DNA of 64,000 nucleotides from CAVSJJ01 sp963728395 (GTDB lineage: Bacteria; Actinomycetota; Actinomycetes; Actinomycetales; Dermatophilaceae): contig CAVSJJ010000001.1 of assembly GCA_963728395.1 (NCBI GenBank), forward strand, positions 1-64,000, in the 5' to 3' direction. The notes below the pieces were generated by a model. The model had not been told where the DNA came from, searched no databases, and worked only from the letters and a program-made list of their open reading frames with translations. The position numbers and the translations under genes were made by a program. Numbering within the stretch: position 1 is the first letter of the stretch; every line of letters starts with the position of its first letter. Below, one piece after another: positions 47,441 to 55,757 of this stretch.

Positions 47441-48304
47441 ATGCCGGTCTCGCACGCAACCCTGTCCCCGGGCGAGGTCTCCCCTCGCCGCCCGGTGCCC
47501 GCGAGCATCGCCCGACCGGAGTATGTCGACCGGGACAGTCCCGAACGCTACACGGGGCCGGAGGTCAAGGACGCCGAGACGATCGAGCGGATGCGGGTCG
47601 CCGGCCGCATCGCCGCCCGGGCGATGGAGGCCGCCGCCGCCGTCATCGCACCGGGAGTGACGACCGACGAGATCGACCGGGTCGGGCACGAGTTCATGCT
47701 CGACCACGGCGCCTACCCCTCGACGCTCGGCTACCGCGGCTTCCCGAAGTCGCTGTGCACCTCCGTCAACGAGGTCGTCTGTCACGGGATCCCCGACGCG
47801 CGCCCCCTCGAGGACGGCGACATCGTCAACATCGACGTCACGGCATACCTCGCCGGTGTCCACGGCGACACCGACGCGACCTACCTCGTCGGCGACGTCG
47901 ACGAGGAGTCCCGGCTGCTCGTCGAGCGGACCCGCGAGGCGATGTTGCGCGGCATCAAGGCCGCCGTGCCCGGCCGGCAGATCAACGTCATCGGGCGGGT
48001 GATCGAGAGCTACGCGCGACGATTCGGCTACGGCGTCGTCCGAGACTTCACCGGCCACGGGATCGGGACGGCCTTCCACTCGGGGCTGATCATCCCCCAC
48101 TACGACGCGGCGCCCGACTACGACACCGTCATCGAGCCGGGGATGACGTTCACGATCGAGCCGATGCTCAACCTCGGCACCGCCGAGTGGGACCTGTGGG
48201 ACGACGGCTGGACCGTCGTGACGAAGGACAAGCGCCGCTCGGCGCAGTTCGAGCACACGATCCTCATCACCGAGACCGGCAACGAGGTCCTCACCCTGCC
48301 GTGA
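47441..48304 (+). CDS. map: Methionine aminopeptidase type I
   Basis: A 287-residue pita-bread-fold metalloenzyme that removes the initiator methionine. Metal ligands lie in NIDVTAYLAGVHGDTDATYL (two Asp), GHGIGTAFHSG (His), EPMLNLG and FEHTILIT (Glu). An N-terminal extension of about 40 residues containing VPASIARPEYV is typical of the actinobacterial MapB form. It has its own leaderless promoter, and ppgK follows 28 bases after it. Confidence 0.95.
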   Translation: MPVSHATLSPGEVSPRRPVPASIARPEYVDRDSPERYTGPEVKDAETIERMRVAGRIAARAMEAAAAVIAPGVTTDEIDRVGHEFMLDHGAYPSTLGYRGFPKSLCTSVNEVVCHGIPDARPLEDGDIVNIDVTAYLAGVHGDTDATYLVGDVDEESRLLVERTREAMLRGIKAAVPGRQINVIGRVIESYARRFGYGVVRDFTGHGIGTAFHSGLIIPHYDAAPDYDTVIEPGMTFTIEPMLNLGTAEWDLWDDGWTVVTKDKRRSAQFEHTILITETGNEVLTLP

Positions 48305-48332
48305 GCAGGGCGGACGGAAACGGAGCAACGAC

Positions 48333-49118
48333 GTGGCATCGCAGGGACTGCCCCTGGGCATCGACGTCGGCGGCAGCGGCATCAAGGGCGCGCCCGTCGA
48401 CCTGGGCAAGGGTGAGCTGGCCTCGGAGCGGTTCCGGATCGACACGCCGGCGACGTCCACCCCCGAGGCGGTCAGCGACGTCATCCAGCTCGTCGTCGAG
48501 CACTTCGACGACGTGCGCGGTTCCTCGCCGATCGGGGTGACCGTCCCGGGCGTCGTCACCCGCGGGGTCGTCCGAACGGCCGCGAACATCGACAACTCGT
48601 GGATCGACACCGACATCGAGGCGGTGCTCGAGGAGCGGCTCCACCACGACGTCGTCGTCGTCAACGACGCCGACGCCGCCGGGGTGGGCGAGCTGCACTT
48701 CGGGGCCGCCAAGGGGCAGGACGGGCTCGTCGTCGTGACGACACTCGGCACCGGCATCGGAACCGCACTGCTCTACAACGGCGTCCTCGTCCCGAACTCC
48801 GAGCTGGGCCACCTCGAGATCGACGGCCACGACGCCGAGACGCAGGCCGCCAGCTCGGTGAAGACGCGCGAGGACCTGTCCTACAAGGAGTGGGCCAAGC
48901 GGCTCCAGCGCTACTACAGCCACCTCGAGAACCTCATCTGGCCCGACCTGTTCGTCGTCGGTGGCGGGGTCTCCCGCAAGTCCGAGAAGTTCCTCCCCCT
49001 GCTGGACCTGCGCACGCCCATCGTTCCCGCCCAGCTGCGCAACACTGCCGGGATCATCGGTGCCGCCGTCCTCGCGACCCACGCCCAGGAGAGCCGCGGG
49101 CGGCACCGGGCCGAGTGA
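48333..49118 (+). CDS. ppgK: Polyphosphate glucokinase
   Basis: A 261-residue ROK-family kinase that phosphorylates glucose with polyphosphate or ATP; this enzyme type is characteristic of actinobacteria. LGIDVGGSGIKGAPVDLG is the phosphate loop, VVNDADAAGVGELHFG holds the catalytic Asp, and TLGTGIGTALLYNGVLVPN and LGHLEIDG follow. The LSYKEWAKRLQRYYSHLEN helix is typical of PpgK. The GTG start has a GGAG site. Confidence 0.93.
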   Translation: MASQGLPLGIDVGGSGIKGAPVDLGKGELASERFRIDTPATSTPEAVSDVIQLVVEHFDDVRGSSPIGVTVPGVVTRGVVRTAANIDNSWIDTDIEAVLEERLHHDVVVVNDADAAGVGELHFGAAKGQDGLVVVTTLGTGIGTALLYNGVLVPNSELGHLEIDGHDAETQAASSVKTREDLSYKEWAKRLQRYYSHLENLIWPDLFVVGGGVSRKSEKFLPLLDLRTPIVPAQLRNTAGIIGAAVLATHAQESRGRHRAE

Positions 49119-49135
49119 CCCGGGCGCCGCGGACG

Positions 49136-49447
49136 CTACTCGCGCAGGCCGACCGGGGTGCCCCAGAGCCGGTTGCAGGGACGCCAGGTCCCATCCGGCC
49201 AGTAGCCGTAGCCGAGGGTCTGCCAGACGGTGGGCCGGTGGTCCTCGCCCTCCATGAGATGAACCTCCATCGACCGCTCGGTCCCCCCGCCGAACCGGTA
49301 GAGCCCGTCCGGCCACGGCTCGAGGAGCACGCGGTGTCGCCAGGTGGGGCGGAAGACGGGCATCGGGACCGCCAGCGGGTCGGGGGCGCCGGTGGCGTCG
49401 GCGGACACGGAGCCGATGGGCTCGAGGACGGCGTCGGTGACGTTCAT
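49136..49447 (-). CDS. Unknown 103-residue protein
   Basis: Not recognised. It has a Trp-rich, beta-strand-like composition (RPTWRHRVLLEPWPDGLYRF, ERSMEVHLMEGED, GYGYWPDGTWRPCNRLWG). No signal peptide or membrane segment. The ATG is preceded by a good GGAAGG site 6 bases upstream, which is the main support for it being real. Isolated on the minus strand, convergent with ppgK. Confidence 0.6.
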   Translation of the reverse strand: MNVTDAVLEPIGSVSADATGAPDPLAVPMPVFRPTWRHRVLLEPWPDGLYRFGGGTERSMEVHLMEGEDHRPTVWQTLGYGYWPDGTWRPCNRLWGTPVGLRE

Positions 49448-49558
49448 GTCGGACCTTCCGAAGCTGTGAGGCCGATGTCGCTCAAACTAGGACCCAGACC
49501 GGGGCCGCAGCGCCGATCCGGCCTCGACTCGCCGGTTCGGAAGAGGCGAAGTGGCCGT

Positions 49559-49912
49559 TCAGCCGACCGGCGTCTGCTGATAAAGGGCGAGCCTCCACCG
49601 GCCGTCCTCCCGGACGTAGACGCTCGTCATGACGCCGGTGAACGCCTTGCGACCGTCGCGGTAGCCCGTCCCGGTGTATACCAGGGCCCTCGACTCCTCG
49701 CACACCTCGACGGTGCGCGGCTCGTCGATGTCGTAGGACTCCCAGGACGCAGCCCCGTGGAGTGAGTCGATGACCTGCTCCTTGGACATGACCGTCCCGC
49801 CGGCGAGGACCATCGTCCCGTCGTCGGTCATCAGGTCGCCGTAGAAGGCGGCCCCGCTTCCGTCGCACAGCGCGTCCCAGCCGCGGCGTTCGAGCTCCAG
49901 CAGATCGTCCAT
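49559..49912 (-). CDS. NTF2-like (SnoaL/DUF4440-type) protein
   Basis: A 117-residue single-domain protein with the NTF2-like pattern: MDDLLELERRGWDALCDGSG helix, FYGDLMTDDGTMVLAGGTVM, then TVEVCEESRALVYTGTGY and WRLALYQQTPV strands. Such proteins are small-molecule isomerases, cyclases or scaffolds; no catalytic residues can be assigned. Monocistronic as far as can be seen. Confidence 0.75.
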   Translation of the reverse strand: MDDLLELERRGWDALCDGSGAAFYGDLMTDDGTMVLAGGTVMSKEQVIDSLHGAASWESYDIDEPRTVEVCEESRALVYTGTGYRDGRKAFTGVMTSVYVREDGRWRLALYQQTPVG

Positions 49913-49990
49913 GCCGCCCGACTACCCTGCCGTCCCGAGCCCGAAACGAGGAAGGACCGGCCCGGACCCGCTCCGTTCCCGCCGACCGGC

Positions 49991-50641
49991 TCAGGCGGTG
50001 AACTCGACCGCCCCGGCGCCGGCGAGGTCGCGGATCTCGGTGTCGGCGCCGCCGAACCGTGCCGCGTGCCCGAGGTAAAGCTCCCGCCCGGCCGGGGCGA
50101 GGATCCGGTCGTGGATGGGCACGGCATACGGGGCGTTGTGGGCCCGGAGGAACGCGGTCATCTCCTTGCTCGCCTGCCACGGCGCGCTGAGCGGGAACGC
50201 GAGGACGTCGACCTCCCCGAAGTCGGCGTCGAGGGCGTCGCCGGGGTGGTAGAAGCTCGGCTCGCCCTCGGCGTCGAGGCGGACGCCGACGTTGGTGATG
50301 CGCGGCAGCTCCTCGTGGATGACGGCATGGAGCCGGCCATGGGGGGTGAGGGTGGCGGCGCCGACCCGGTGGGCGGCCGAGATCGCCTGGGCCATGACGC
50401 CGAGGTCGCCGAGGATCGGCACGCTCTCGCTGTCGGCGAGGACGACGGCATCGGGGTTGGCCCGGGCGAGGTCGGGCAGCCGGTCCCGGTCGAGGTGGTC
50501 GGGATGCTGGTGGGTGACGACGATCGCGTCGAGACCGGTAACCTCGCGCGGGTCGTCGGAGAAGTTGCCCGGGTCGACCATGATCCGCGCGTCGGCGATC
50601 TCGACGAGGAGGCAAGCATGGCCGAGGTGGGTGATCCGCAT
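49991..50641 (-). CDS. Metallo-beta-lactamase-fold hydrolase
   Basis: A 216-residue UlaG/YtkL-type metal-dependent hydrolase. MRITHLGHACLLVE is the typical opening, DPGNFSDDP follows, and the metal motif is VVTHQHPDHLD (HxHxDH). Later ligands lie in SFYHPGDA and PIHDRIL. The substrate is unknown. The ATG at 50641 is preceded by GGTGGAGG. Confidence 0.88.
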   Translation of the reverse strand: MRITHLGHACLLVEIADARIMVDPGNFSDDPREVTGLDAIVVTHQHPDHLDRDRLPDLARANPDAVVLADSESVPILGDLGVMAQAISAAHRVGAATLTPHGRLHAVIHEELPRITNVGVRLDAEGEPSFYHPGDALDADFGEVDVLAFPLSAPWQASKEMTAFLRAHNAPYAVPIHDRILAPAGRELYLGHAARFGGADTEIRDLAGAGAVEFTA

Positions 50642-50694
50642 GCCTCCACCGTATGCCGCTGCCCCACCCCCGCCGCCACCCCCCTGCACCCCGG

Positions 50695-50755
50695 TTCGAG
50701 GTATTCGGGTCCCGCTGGAGGGCCCCCGAATACCTCGAAGGAGGGGGTATTCGGG
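50695..50755. repeat. Palindrome with a competing third arm
   Basis: TTCGAGGTATTCGGG (50695-50709) pairs fully with CCCGAATACCTCGAA (50725-50739), a 15-base perfect stem. A further GGTATTCGGG (50746-50755) can pair with the same CCCGAATACC segment, so two stems compete. It lies between rnpB and the hydrolase gene, downstream of the RNase P RNA on the minus strand. Confidence 0.75.
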
Positions 50756-50769
50756 CGGCGGGATGGGTG

Positions 50770-51172
50770 GGGGACGAGCCGGCCTGTAAGCCGGGTTCTG
50801 TTCCACGGTCTCGTTGCCGAGGCCGCAGCGACGGTCATCCATCTGGGACGGCCGTTGCCGACCGTCTCTAGCGCCCTACCCGCGTGCTCGGGCGGGCCGC
50901 CCTCGAACGCACGCTGTCTGGGCTTGCTCCGGGTGGGGTTTACCGAGCCGACCCCGTCACCGGGGCCGCTGGTGGTCTCTTACACCACCGTTTCACCCTT
51001 GCCACGTCATCGGGCTCTCGCCCGCTGCCGTGGCGGTCTGTTCTCTGTGGCACTGTCCCGCGGGTCGCCCCGGGTGGCTGTTGGCCACCACCGTGCCCTG
51101 TGGAGCCCGGACTTTCCTCGACGACCGCGGCCGGAGCCGCGAGCCGCCGCGACCGTCCGGCCGACTCGTCCG
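50770..51172 (-). ncRNA. rnpB: RNase P RNA component (type A)
   Basis: The minus strand contains the universal GAGGAAAGTCCGGGCTCC segment (complement near 51098-51115) and an AGAACCCGGCTTACAGGCCG end near 50779-50800. The outermost helix P1 closes with GGACGAGTCGGCC at the 5' end against GGCCGGCTCGTCC at the 3' end. Length about 400 nt fits. It is the catalytic RNA that matures tRNA 5' ends. Open frames through this region are not genes. Confidence 0.93.
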
Positions 51173-51177
51173 AGGTG

Positions 51178-51183
51178 AGTCTA
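51178..51183 (-). promoter_or_regulatory. -10 box of rnpB, overlapping RNB stop codon
   Basis: TAGACT on the minus strand, whose TAG is the stop codon of the RNB nuclease gene, 6 to 8 bases before the inferred 5' end of RNase P RNA. No clear -35 element. Confidence 0.55.
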
Positions 51184-52626
51184 GGCGAGGACCAGCTCGA
51201 TCCGCCCGGTCGCGACGTCGGCGGACTCGACCCGGACCGTGACGGTGTCGCCGAGCGGCGCGCCACCGGTGGCGAACCCGAGGATCGGCAGGTCGGTCAG
51301 CTGGACCTCGACGCCCCTCTCGGCCGTGTCGACGACGACCGCGCGGTAGGTCTGTCCGCGGCGTCCGACCAGCACGGCGGCCTCGACGGCGTCGTTGCAC
51401 GCCCGCTCGACCGAGCGGGCCCGCCGGTCGGTCTCGGCCATGATCTCGGGCAGGTGTGGCAACGCCGCCCGAACCCACCCGGGGACCTCGCCGTCCCGCG
51501 CGATGGCCTCACAGACGACGAGCCCGAACCGGTCGACGAGCCGCCGCAGCGGTGCGGTGACGTGGGCGTAGGCGTCGGCGAGGGCCGCATGCCCGACCCG
51601 CTCGGGCACGGCCCCGTCGAACGGGGTGTAGCCGGCTCCTCGGAAGAGCGCCGTCGCCGCGTGGATGAGGGCGAGATGGGTGGGGTTGCGCCGGTCGAGG
51701 CCGCGGATGAAGTCGCCGTAGGCCTGCTCGGCCGGCCAGGTCGCCCCGAGCGCCTTGGCCTGCCGCCGGAAGCGGCGCACCGCGCCGGGGTCCGGGGCCG
51801 GCATCGTCCGAAGGATCCCGACCTCGGCGTGGAGCATGAGGTCGGCCGCGGCCATCCCGGTGAGGAGCGAGATCTGGGCGTTCCACTCCTCGGCCGGCCG
51901 CGGCGGCCGGAAGTCGAGGGTGAACCGCCCGTCGGCCCCCTCGCGGACCTGCTGCTCCGGCATCGGCAGGCTCGCCCCGCCGCGCAGCTGTTCCTGACGC
52001 ACCCGCGCCCCGCCGATCTCGCGCAGGAGCAGGAGTCGCTCGTCGTCGGTGCCGGCGTCGAGGGCCTCCTGCACCGTGTCGTAGTCGAGGCGCTCCCGGC
52101 TGCGGACCATCGCCCGGTAGACGTCGGTGCCGACGAGCTCGCCCTCGCCGCCCAGCCGCAGGTCCCAGACGTAGGCGGGGCGGTCCTCGCCGGGCAACAG
52201 GCTCGCCGCCGCCTCGCTGAGGATCTCGGGATGGAGCGGCACCCGCTCGTCGGGGCAGTAGATGGTCTGGCCACGTCGGCGGGTCTCGGCATCGAGGGCG
52301 CCGTCCGGGGTGAGAACGCAGGTCAGGTCCGCGATCGCATAGCGCACCCGGTAGCCGTCACCGTCGCGCTCGAGGCACATCGCCTGGTCCAGGTCGAGCG
52401 AGCCGGCCGGGTCGATCGTCACGAACGGGACGTCCGCCTCGTCCCGCTCGGGCCGGTCCCGCGGTCCCTCGACGGCGGCCACCGCCTCGGCGAGGGCGTC
52501 GGCCGGATAGGTCTCGGCCACCTCCAGCTCGGACCGGACGGCGGCGAATCGCCGCAGGAGATCCCGGCCCGCCCCGTCTGGCGTCGTGGCCCGGGAGGGT
52601 CCGAGGCGGACATGGCGATGCGGCAT
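51181..52626 (-). CDS. RNB-domain ribonuclease (RNase II/R family)
   Basis: A 481-residue protein with an RNB 3'-5' exoribonuclease core. The active-site Asp cluster is FVTIDPAGSLDLDQAMCLER; later blocks are YAIADLTCVLTPDGALDAET, RRGQTIYCPDERVPLHPE and YAHVTAPLRRLVDRFGLVV. The usual N-terminal cold-shock and C-terminal S1 domains are shortened or absent; only a small beta region ends the protein. Substrate RNA unknown. The ATG follows a TAGGTT box by 7 bases, so it is probably leaderless and divergent from yaaA. Confidence 0.9.
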   Translation of the reverse strand: MPHRHVRLGPSRATTPDGAGRDLLRRFAAVRSELEVAETYPADALAEAVAAVEGPRDRPERDEADVPFVTIDPAGSLDLDQAMCLERDGDGYRVRYAIADLTCVLTPDGALDAETRRRGQTIYCPDERVPLHPEILSEAAASLLPGEDRPAYVWDLRLGGEGELVGTDVYRAMVRSRERLDYDTVQEALDAGTDDERLLLLREIGGARVRQEQLRGGASLPMPEQQVREGADGRFTLDFRPPRPAEEWNAQISLLTGMAAADLMLHAEVGILRTMPAPDPGAVRRFRRQAKALGATWPAEQAYGDFIRGLDRRNPTHLALIHAATALFRGAGYTPFDGAVPERVGHAALADAYAHVTAPLRRLVDRFGLVVCEAIARDGEVPGWVRAALPHLPEIMAETDRRARSVERACNDAVEAAVLVGRRGQTYRAVVVDTAERGVEVQLTDLPILGFATGGAPLGDTVTVRVESADVATGRIELVLA

Positions 52627-52633
52627 ACCGACC

Positions 52634-52680
52634 AACCTACAAGCGCACCCAGCGAGGCCCGGCCGGGCGCCGCCTAGGGT
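52634..52680. promoter_or_regulatory. Divergent leaderless promoters of RNB gene and yaaA
   Basis: TAGGTT on the minus strand (52634-52639) lies 7 bases before the RNB ATG. TAGGGT on the plus strand (52675-52680) lies 6 bases before the yaaA GTG. Confidence 0.5.
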
Positions 52681-52686
52681 GTCCTC

Positions 52687-53439
52687 GTGCTGATCCTCCT
52701 CCCGCCCTCGGAGTCCAAGCGCGGGCGGCGCCGCGGCCGACCGTTGGACCCCTCCACCCTCAGTCACCCCGGCCTGGCCGACACCCGCCGACGGGTCGCG
52801 ACGGCCCTGCGCGAGGCCAGCCTCTCCCCCGACGCGCCGGACCTGCTCGGGGTCAGCCCGGCCCTCCTCGACGAGATCGCCCGCAACCTCGTCCTCGACT
52901 CGTCGCCCGCGACGCCCGCCGGAGAGGTCTACACCGGCGTGCTCTACGACGCCTTGGACCTCGCGTCGCTCGCGCCGGCCGCCCGCCGCCGCGCGACCCG
53001 GTGGCTCCTCGTCGTCTCCGCGCTCTACGGCGCGGTGCGCCTCACCGACCGGATCGCGCCCTACCGCCTCGCCATGGGGGTGAGCCTGCCCGGCCTCGGC
53101 CCCCTCGCCGCGGTGTGGCGGCCCGAGCTGTCCCGGGTCCTCCCCGCGGACGCCGGCCGTGGTGTCGTCGTCGACTGCCGGTCCGCCGCGTATGCCGCCG
53201 CCTGGCCCCCCGCGGGCGACCTCGCGACGCGGTGGGTCACCATCCAGGTCCCAGGGGCGAGCCACTTCGCCAAGCACACCCGCGGGCTCGTCGCACGTCA
53301 CCTGTGCATCGAGGGCGCCACGCCGCGGACCGTCCCGGCCCTGGCCGAGGTCGTCGCCAGGGCGTTCGACACCTCGCTGCACTCCCCGGCCAGGCCCGGC
53401 CGGGCCTGGGTCCTCGACGTCGCCCCGCCGGCCCGGTGA
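52687..53439 (+). CDS. yaaA: YaaA/DUF328 peroxide-stress protein
   Basis: A 250-residue YaaA-family protein. MLILLPPSESKR is the family opening, followed by YTGVLYDALDL, LVVSALYGAVRLTDRIAPYR and a C-terminal FAKHTRGLVARHL block. In Escherichia coli YaaA limits DNA damage under peroxide stress by lowering free iron; the same role here is inference. The GTG start follows a TAGGGT box by 6 bases. Its stop overlaps the start of the permease gene (GTGA), so the two are coupled. Confidence 0.88.
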   Translation: MLILLPPSESKRGRRRGRPLDPSTLSHPGLADTRRRVATALREASLSPDAPDLLGVSPALLDEIARNLVLDSSPATPAGEVYTGVLYDALDLASLAPAARRRATRWLLVVSALYGAVRLTDRIAPYRLAMGVSLPGLGPLAAVWRPELSRVLPADAGRGVVVDCRSAAYAAAWPPAGDLATRWVTIQVPGASHFAKHTRGLVARHLCIEGATPRTVPALAEVVARAFDTSLHSPARPGRAWVLDVAPPAR

Positions 53440-54527
53440 CCGGGGTCGACCTCGCAGGGATGACGACCCGCCTGGGACCCATCGTCGTCTTCCTCCTCAC
53501 CATCACCGTCGCCGCCGAGATCGCCCAGCTCGCCGGGGTGTTCGACGTCATCGGCCATCGGGTCGCCCGATGGGGCCGGCACCGGGTGTGGCTCCTGTGG
53601 CTGCTCTTCGCCGTGTTCGCCGTGACGTGCACCGCCTTCCTCAGCCTCGACACGACCGCCGTGCTCCTCACCCCGGTCGGGCTGGCCGTCGCGAGCCAGG
53701 TCGGGGCCTCGCCGTACCCGTTCGCGCTGACGACGCTCTGGATCGCGAACACGGGCTCGCTCTTCCTCCCCGTCTCGAACCTCACGAACCTGCTCGCCCT
53801 CCACCACGCCGAGCTGCTCGGCCTCGGCCACGCGGGCTACGTCCGACTCGCCTTCGCCCCGGCGACCGTCGCGGTGGCGGTCACCCTCGGCATCGTCGCC
53901 CTCCTCTTCCGTCGCGAGCTGCGCAGCCGGTATGCCGTGGACCCACCGCCCGCACCGCACGACCCGGTGCTGCTGCGGATCGCCCTCGTCGTCACCGTCG
54001 CGGTGGGGCCGCTCTTTGCCGTCGGCCTCTCCCCGGACTGGGTCGCCTCGGGCGCCGCACTCGTCCTCGTGCTGGCCGTCCTGTGGAGGGACCCGGCCAC
54101 CCTCCGCCGGGTGTCGGTCCCGCTGCCGATGGCGGCGGGGTTCGTCGCCGTTGCCCTCCTCGTCGCGTGGGCCGAGGTGCACGGCCTGCACGCGTGGCTC
54201 CAGTCCCTCGTCGGCTCCGGCGAGGGACGAGGCGACCTGCTCAAAGTCTCGGCCTCGGCTGCGATGGGCGCCAACCTCGTCAACAACCTCCCCGCCTACC
54301 TCGCCCTCGAGCCGGTAGCGGCCGAGGCACCCGCCCGGCTCATGGCCCTGCTCGTCGGCGCCGACGTCGGTCCCCTCGTCACGCCATGGGCCTCGCTCGC
54401 GACCCTGCTCTGGCTGCAGCGATGCCGGTCGGCGGGGGTGGCCCTGCGTCCGTGGCGCCTCGCGTCGCTCGGGCTGCTGTGCGCCGTTCCGGCCGTCACG
54501 GCGGCGACGGTCGTCATCCCCCGCTGA
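53436..54527 (+). CDS. ArsB/NhaD-type (SLC13-like) permease
   Basis: A 363-residue membrane protein with about ten hydrophobic helices. ALTTLWIANTGSLFLPVSNL and a later GANLVNNLPAYLAL are the two Asn/Pro-rich half-helix motifs of the ArsB/NhaD ion-transporter superfamily; FLSLDTTAVLLTPVGLA is also typical. It is shorter than the usual 430 or so residues. The ion carried (arsenite, Na+/H+ or other) cannot be read. No arsR or arsC is nearby. Translationally coupled to yaaA. Confidence 0.82.
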   Translation: MTGVDLAGMTTRLGPIVVFLLTITVAAEIAQLAGVFDVIGHRVARWGRHRVWLLWLLFAVFAVTCTAFLSLDTTAVLLTPVGLAVASQVGASPYPFALTTLWIANTGSLFLPVSNLTNLLALHHAELLGLGHAGYVRLAFAPATVAVAVTLGIVALLFRRELRSRYAVDPPPAPHDPVLLRIALVVTVAVGPLFAVGLSPDWVASGAALVLVLAVLWRDPATLRRVSVPLPMAAGFVAVALLVAWAEVHGLHAWLQSLVGSGEGRGDLLKVSASAAMGANLVNNLPAYLALEPVAAEAPARLMALLVGADVGPLVTPWASLATLLWLQRCRSAGVALRPWRLASLGLLCAVPAVTAATVVIPR

Positions 54528-54544
54528 GCCGGTGCTCTGCCGGG

Positions 54545-55753
54545 TCAGCCCAGCGCCACGCGCAGCGCCCGGTCGAGGTCCTCGAGGAGGTCGGCCGGGT
54601 CCTCGAGGCCCACCGAGAACCGGACCGTCCCGTCGGTGATGCCCACGGCCCGCCGTGCCTCGGGGGACAGCCGCCGGTGGGTGGTCGTCGCCGGGTGGGT
54701 CGCGAGCGACTTCGCGTCGCCGAGGTTGTTCGAGATGTCGATGACGTCGAGGGCGTCGAGGAGGGCGAAGGCCTCGTGCCGGCCGCCGTCGATGTCGACG
54801 GTGAGGACCGTGCCACCGCCGAGCATCTGCCGCCGGGCCAGCTCGTGCTGCGGGTGCGTCTCGAGCCAGGGGTAGAGAACCCGCCGGACACCGGGCGCCG
54901 AGGAGAGGTGGATGGCGACCTCGAGGGTGGATTCGGCCATCCGACGGACCCGCAGCCCCATCGTCTCCAGCCCCTTCGTCATGACCCACGCGTTGAACGG
55001 CGAGAGGGCCGGCCCGGTATGCCGCATGAGGTTCCGGACCGGTCCGTCGATGAACTCACTCGGGCCGAGGACCGCGCCACCGAGGGCCCGGCCCTGGCCG
55101 TCGATGTGCTTCGTCGCGGAGTAGACGACGATGTCGGCGCCGTGCTCGAGCGGCCGGGAGAAGACCGGGGTGCCGAAGACGTTGTCGACGACGACCTGGG
55201 CGCCGACCCGGTGCGCCAGGTCCGAGACGGCCGCGATGTCGACGAGCTCCTGCATGGGGTTGCTCGGGGTCTCGAAGAACACCGCCGCCGTCGGCCGGTC
55301 CAGCGCCGCCTCCCACTGGGCGAGGTCGGGACCGTCCACGAACGCGGTCTCGACGCCCCAACGCGGGAGGATCTCGTCGAGGATGACGAAGCAAGACCCG
55401 AACAGCGCCCGGGACGCGACGACCCGCGACCCCTGGCCACACAGCGCGGCGAGCGAGACGAAGACCGCCGACATCCCCGATGCCGTCGCGAAGCACGCCG
55501 GGGCGTCCTCGAGCAGCCGCAGCCGCTCCTCGAAGACCGCGACCGTCGGGTTGCCGTAGCGGCTGTAGACGAACCGGTTGCTCTCGCCGGCGAAGGCCGC
55601 CTCGGCCTCTGCGGCCGAGCCGTAGACGAAACCGGAGGTGAGGAAGAGCGCCTCGGCGGTCTCGTCGAAGCCGGTCCGGGCCAACCCACCACGCACGGCC
55701 AGGGTGTCGGGTCGAGGGCCGGCCGTCTCGCCCGGACCGTCCTGCGGCGGCAC
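54545..55753 (-). CDS. metZ: O-succinylhomoserine sulfhydrylase-like PLP enzyme
   Basis: A 402-residue Cys/Met-metabolism PLP enzyme, most like MetZ, which makes homocysteine from an activated homoserine and sulfide. SRYGNPTVAVFEERLRLLE, the FATASGMSAVF loop, FFETPSNPMQELVDI and the PLP lysine in VYSATKHIDGQGR are present; the C-terminal VRFSVGLEDPADLLEDL matches. The GTG start lies 4 bases after the rhodanese stop. Rhodanese next to MetZ hints at shared sulfur handling (inference). Confidence 0.9.
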   Translation of the reverse strand: MPPQDGPGETAGPRPDTLAVRGGLARTGFDETAEALFLTSGFVYGSAAEAEAAFAGESNRFVYSRYGNPTVAVFEERLRLLEDAPACFATASGMSAVFVSLAALCGQGSRVVASRALFGSCFVILDEILPRWGVETAFVDGPDLAQWEAALDRPTAAVFFETPSNPMQELVDIAAVSDLAHRVGAQVVVDNVFGTPVFSRPLEHGADIVVYSATKHIDGQGRALGGAVLGPSEFIDGPVRNLMRHTGPALSPFNAWVMTKGLETMGLRVRRMAESTLEVAIHLSSAPGVRRVLYPWLETHPQHELARRQMLGGGTVLTVDIDGGRHEAFALLDALDVIDISNNLGDAKSLATHPATTTHRRLSPEARRAVGITDGTVRFSVGLEDPADLLEDLDRALRVALG

Positions 55754-55757
55754 CGGC

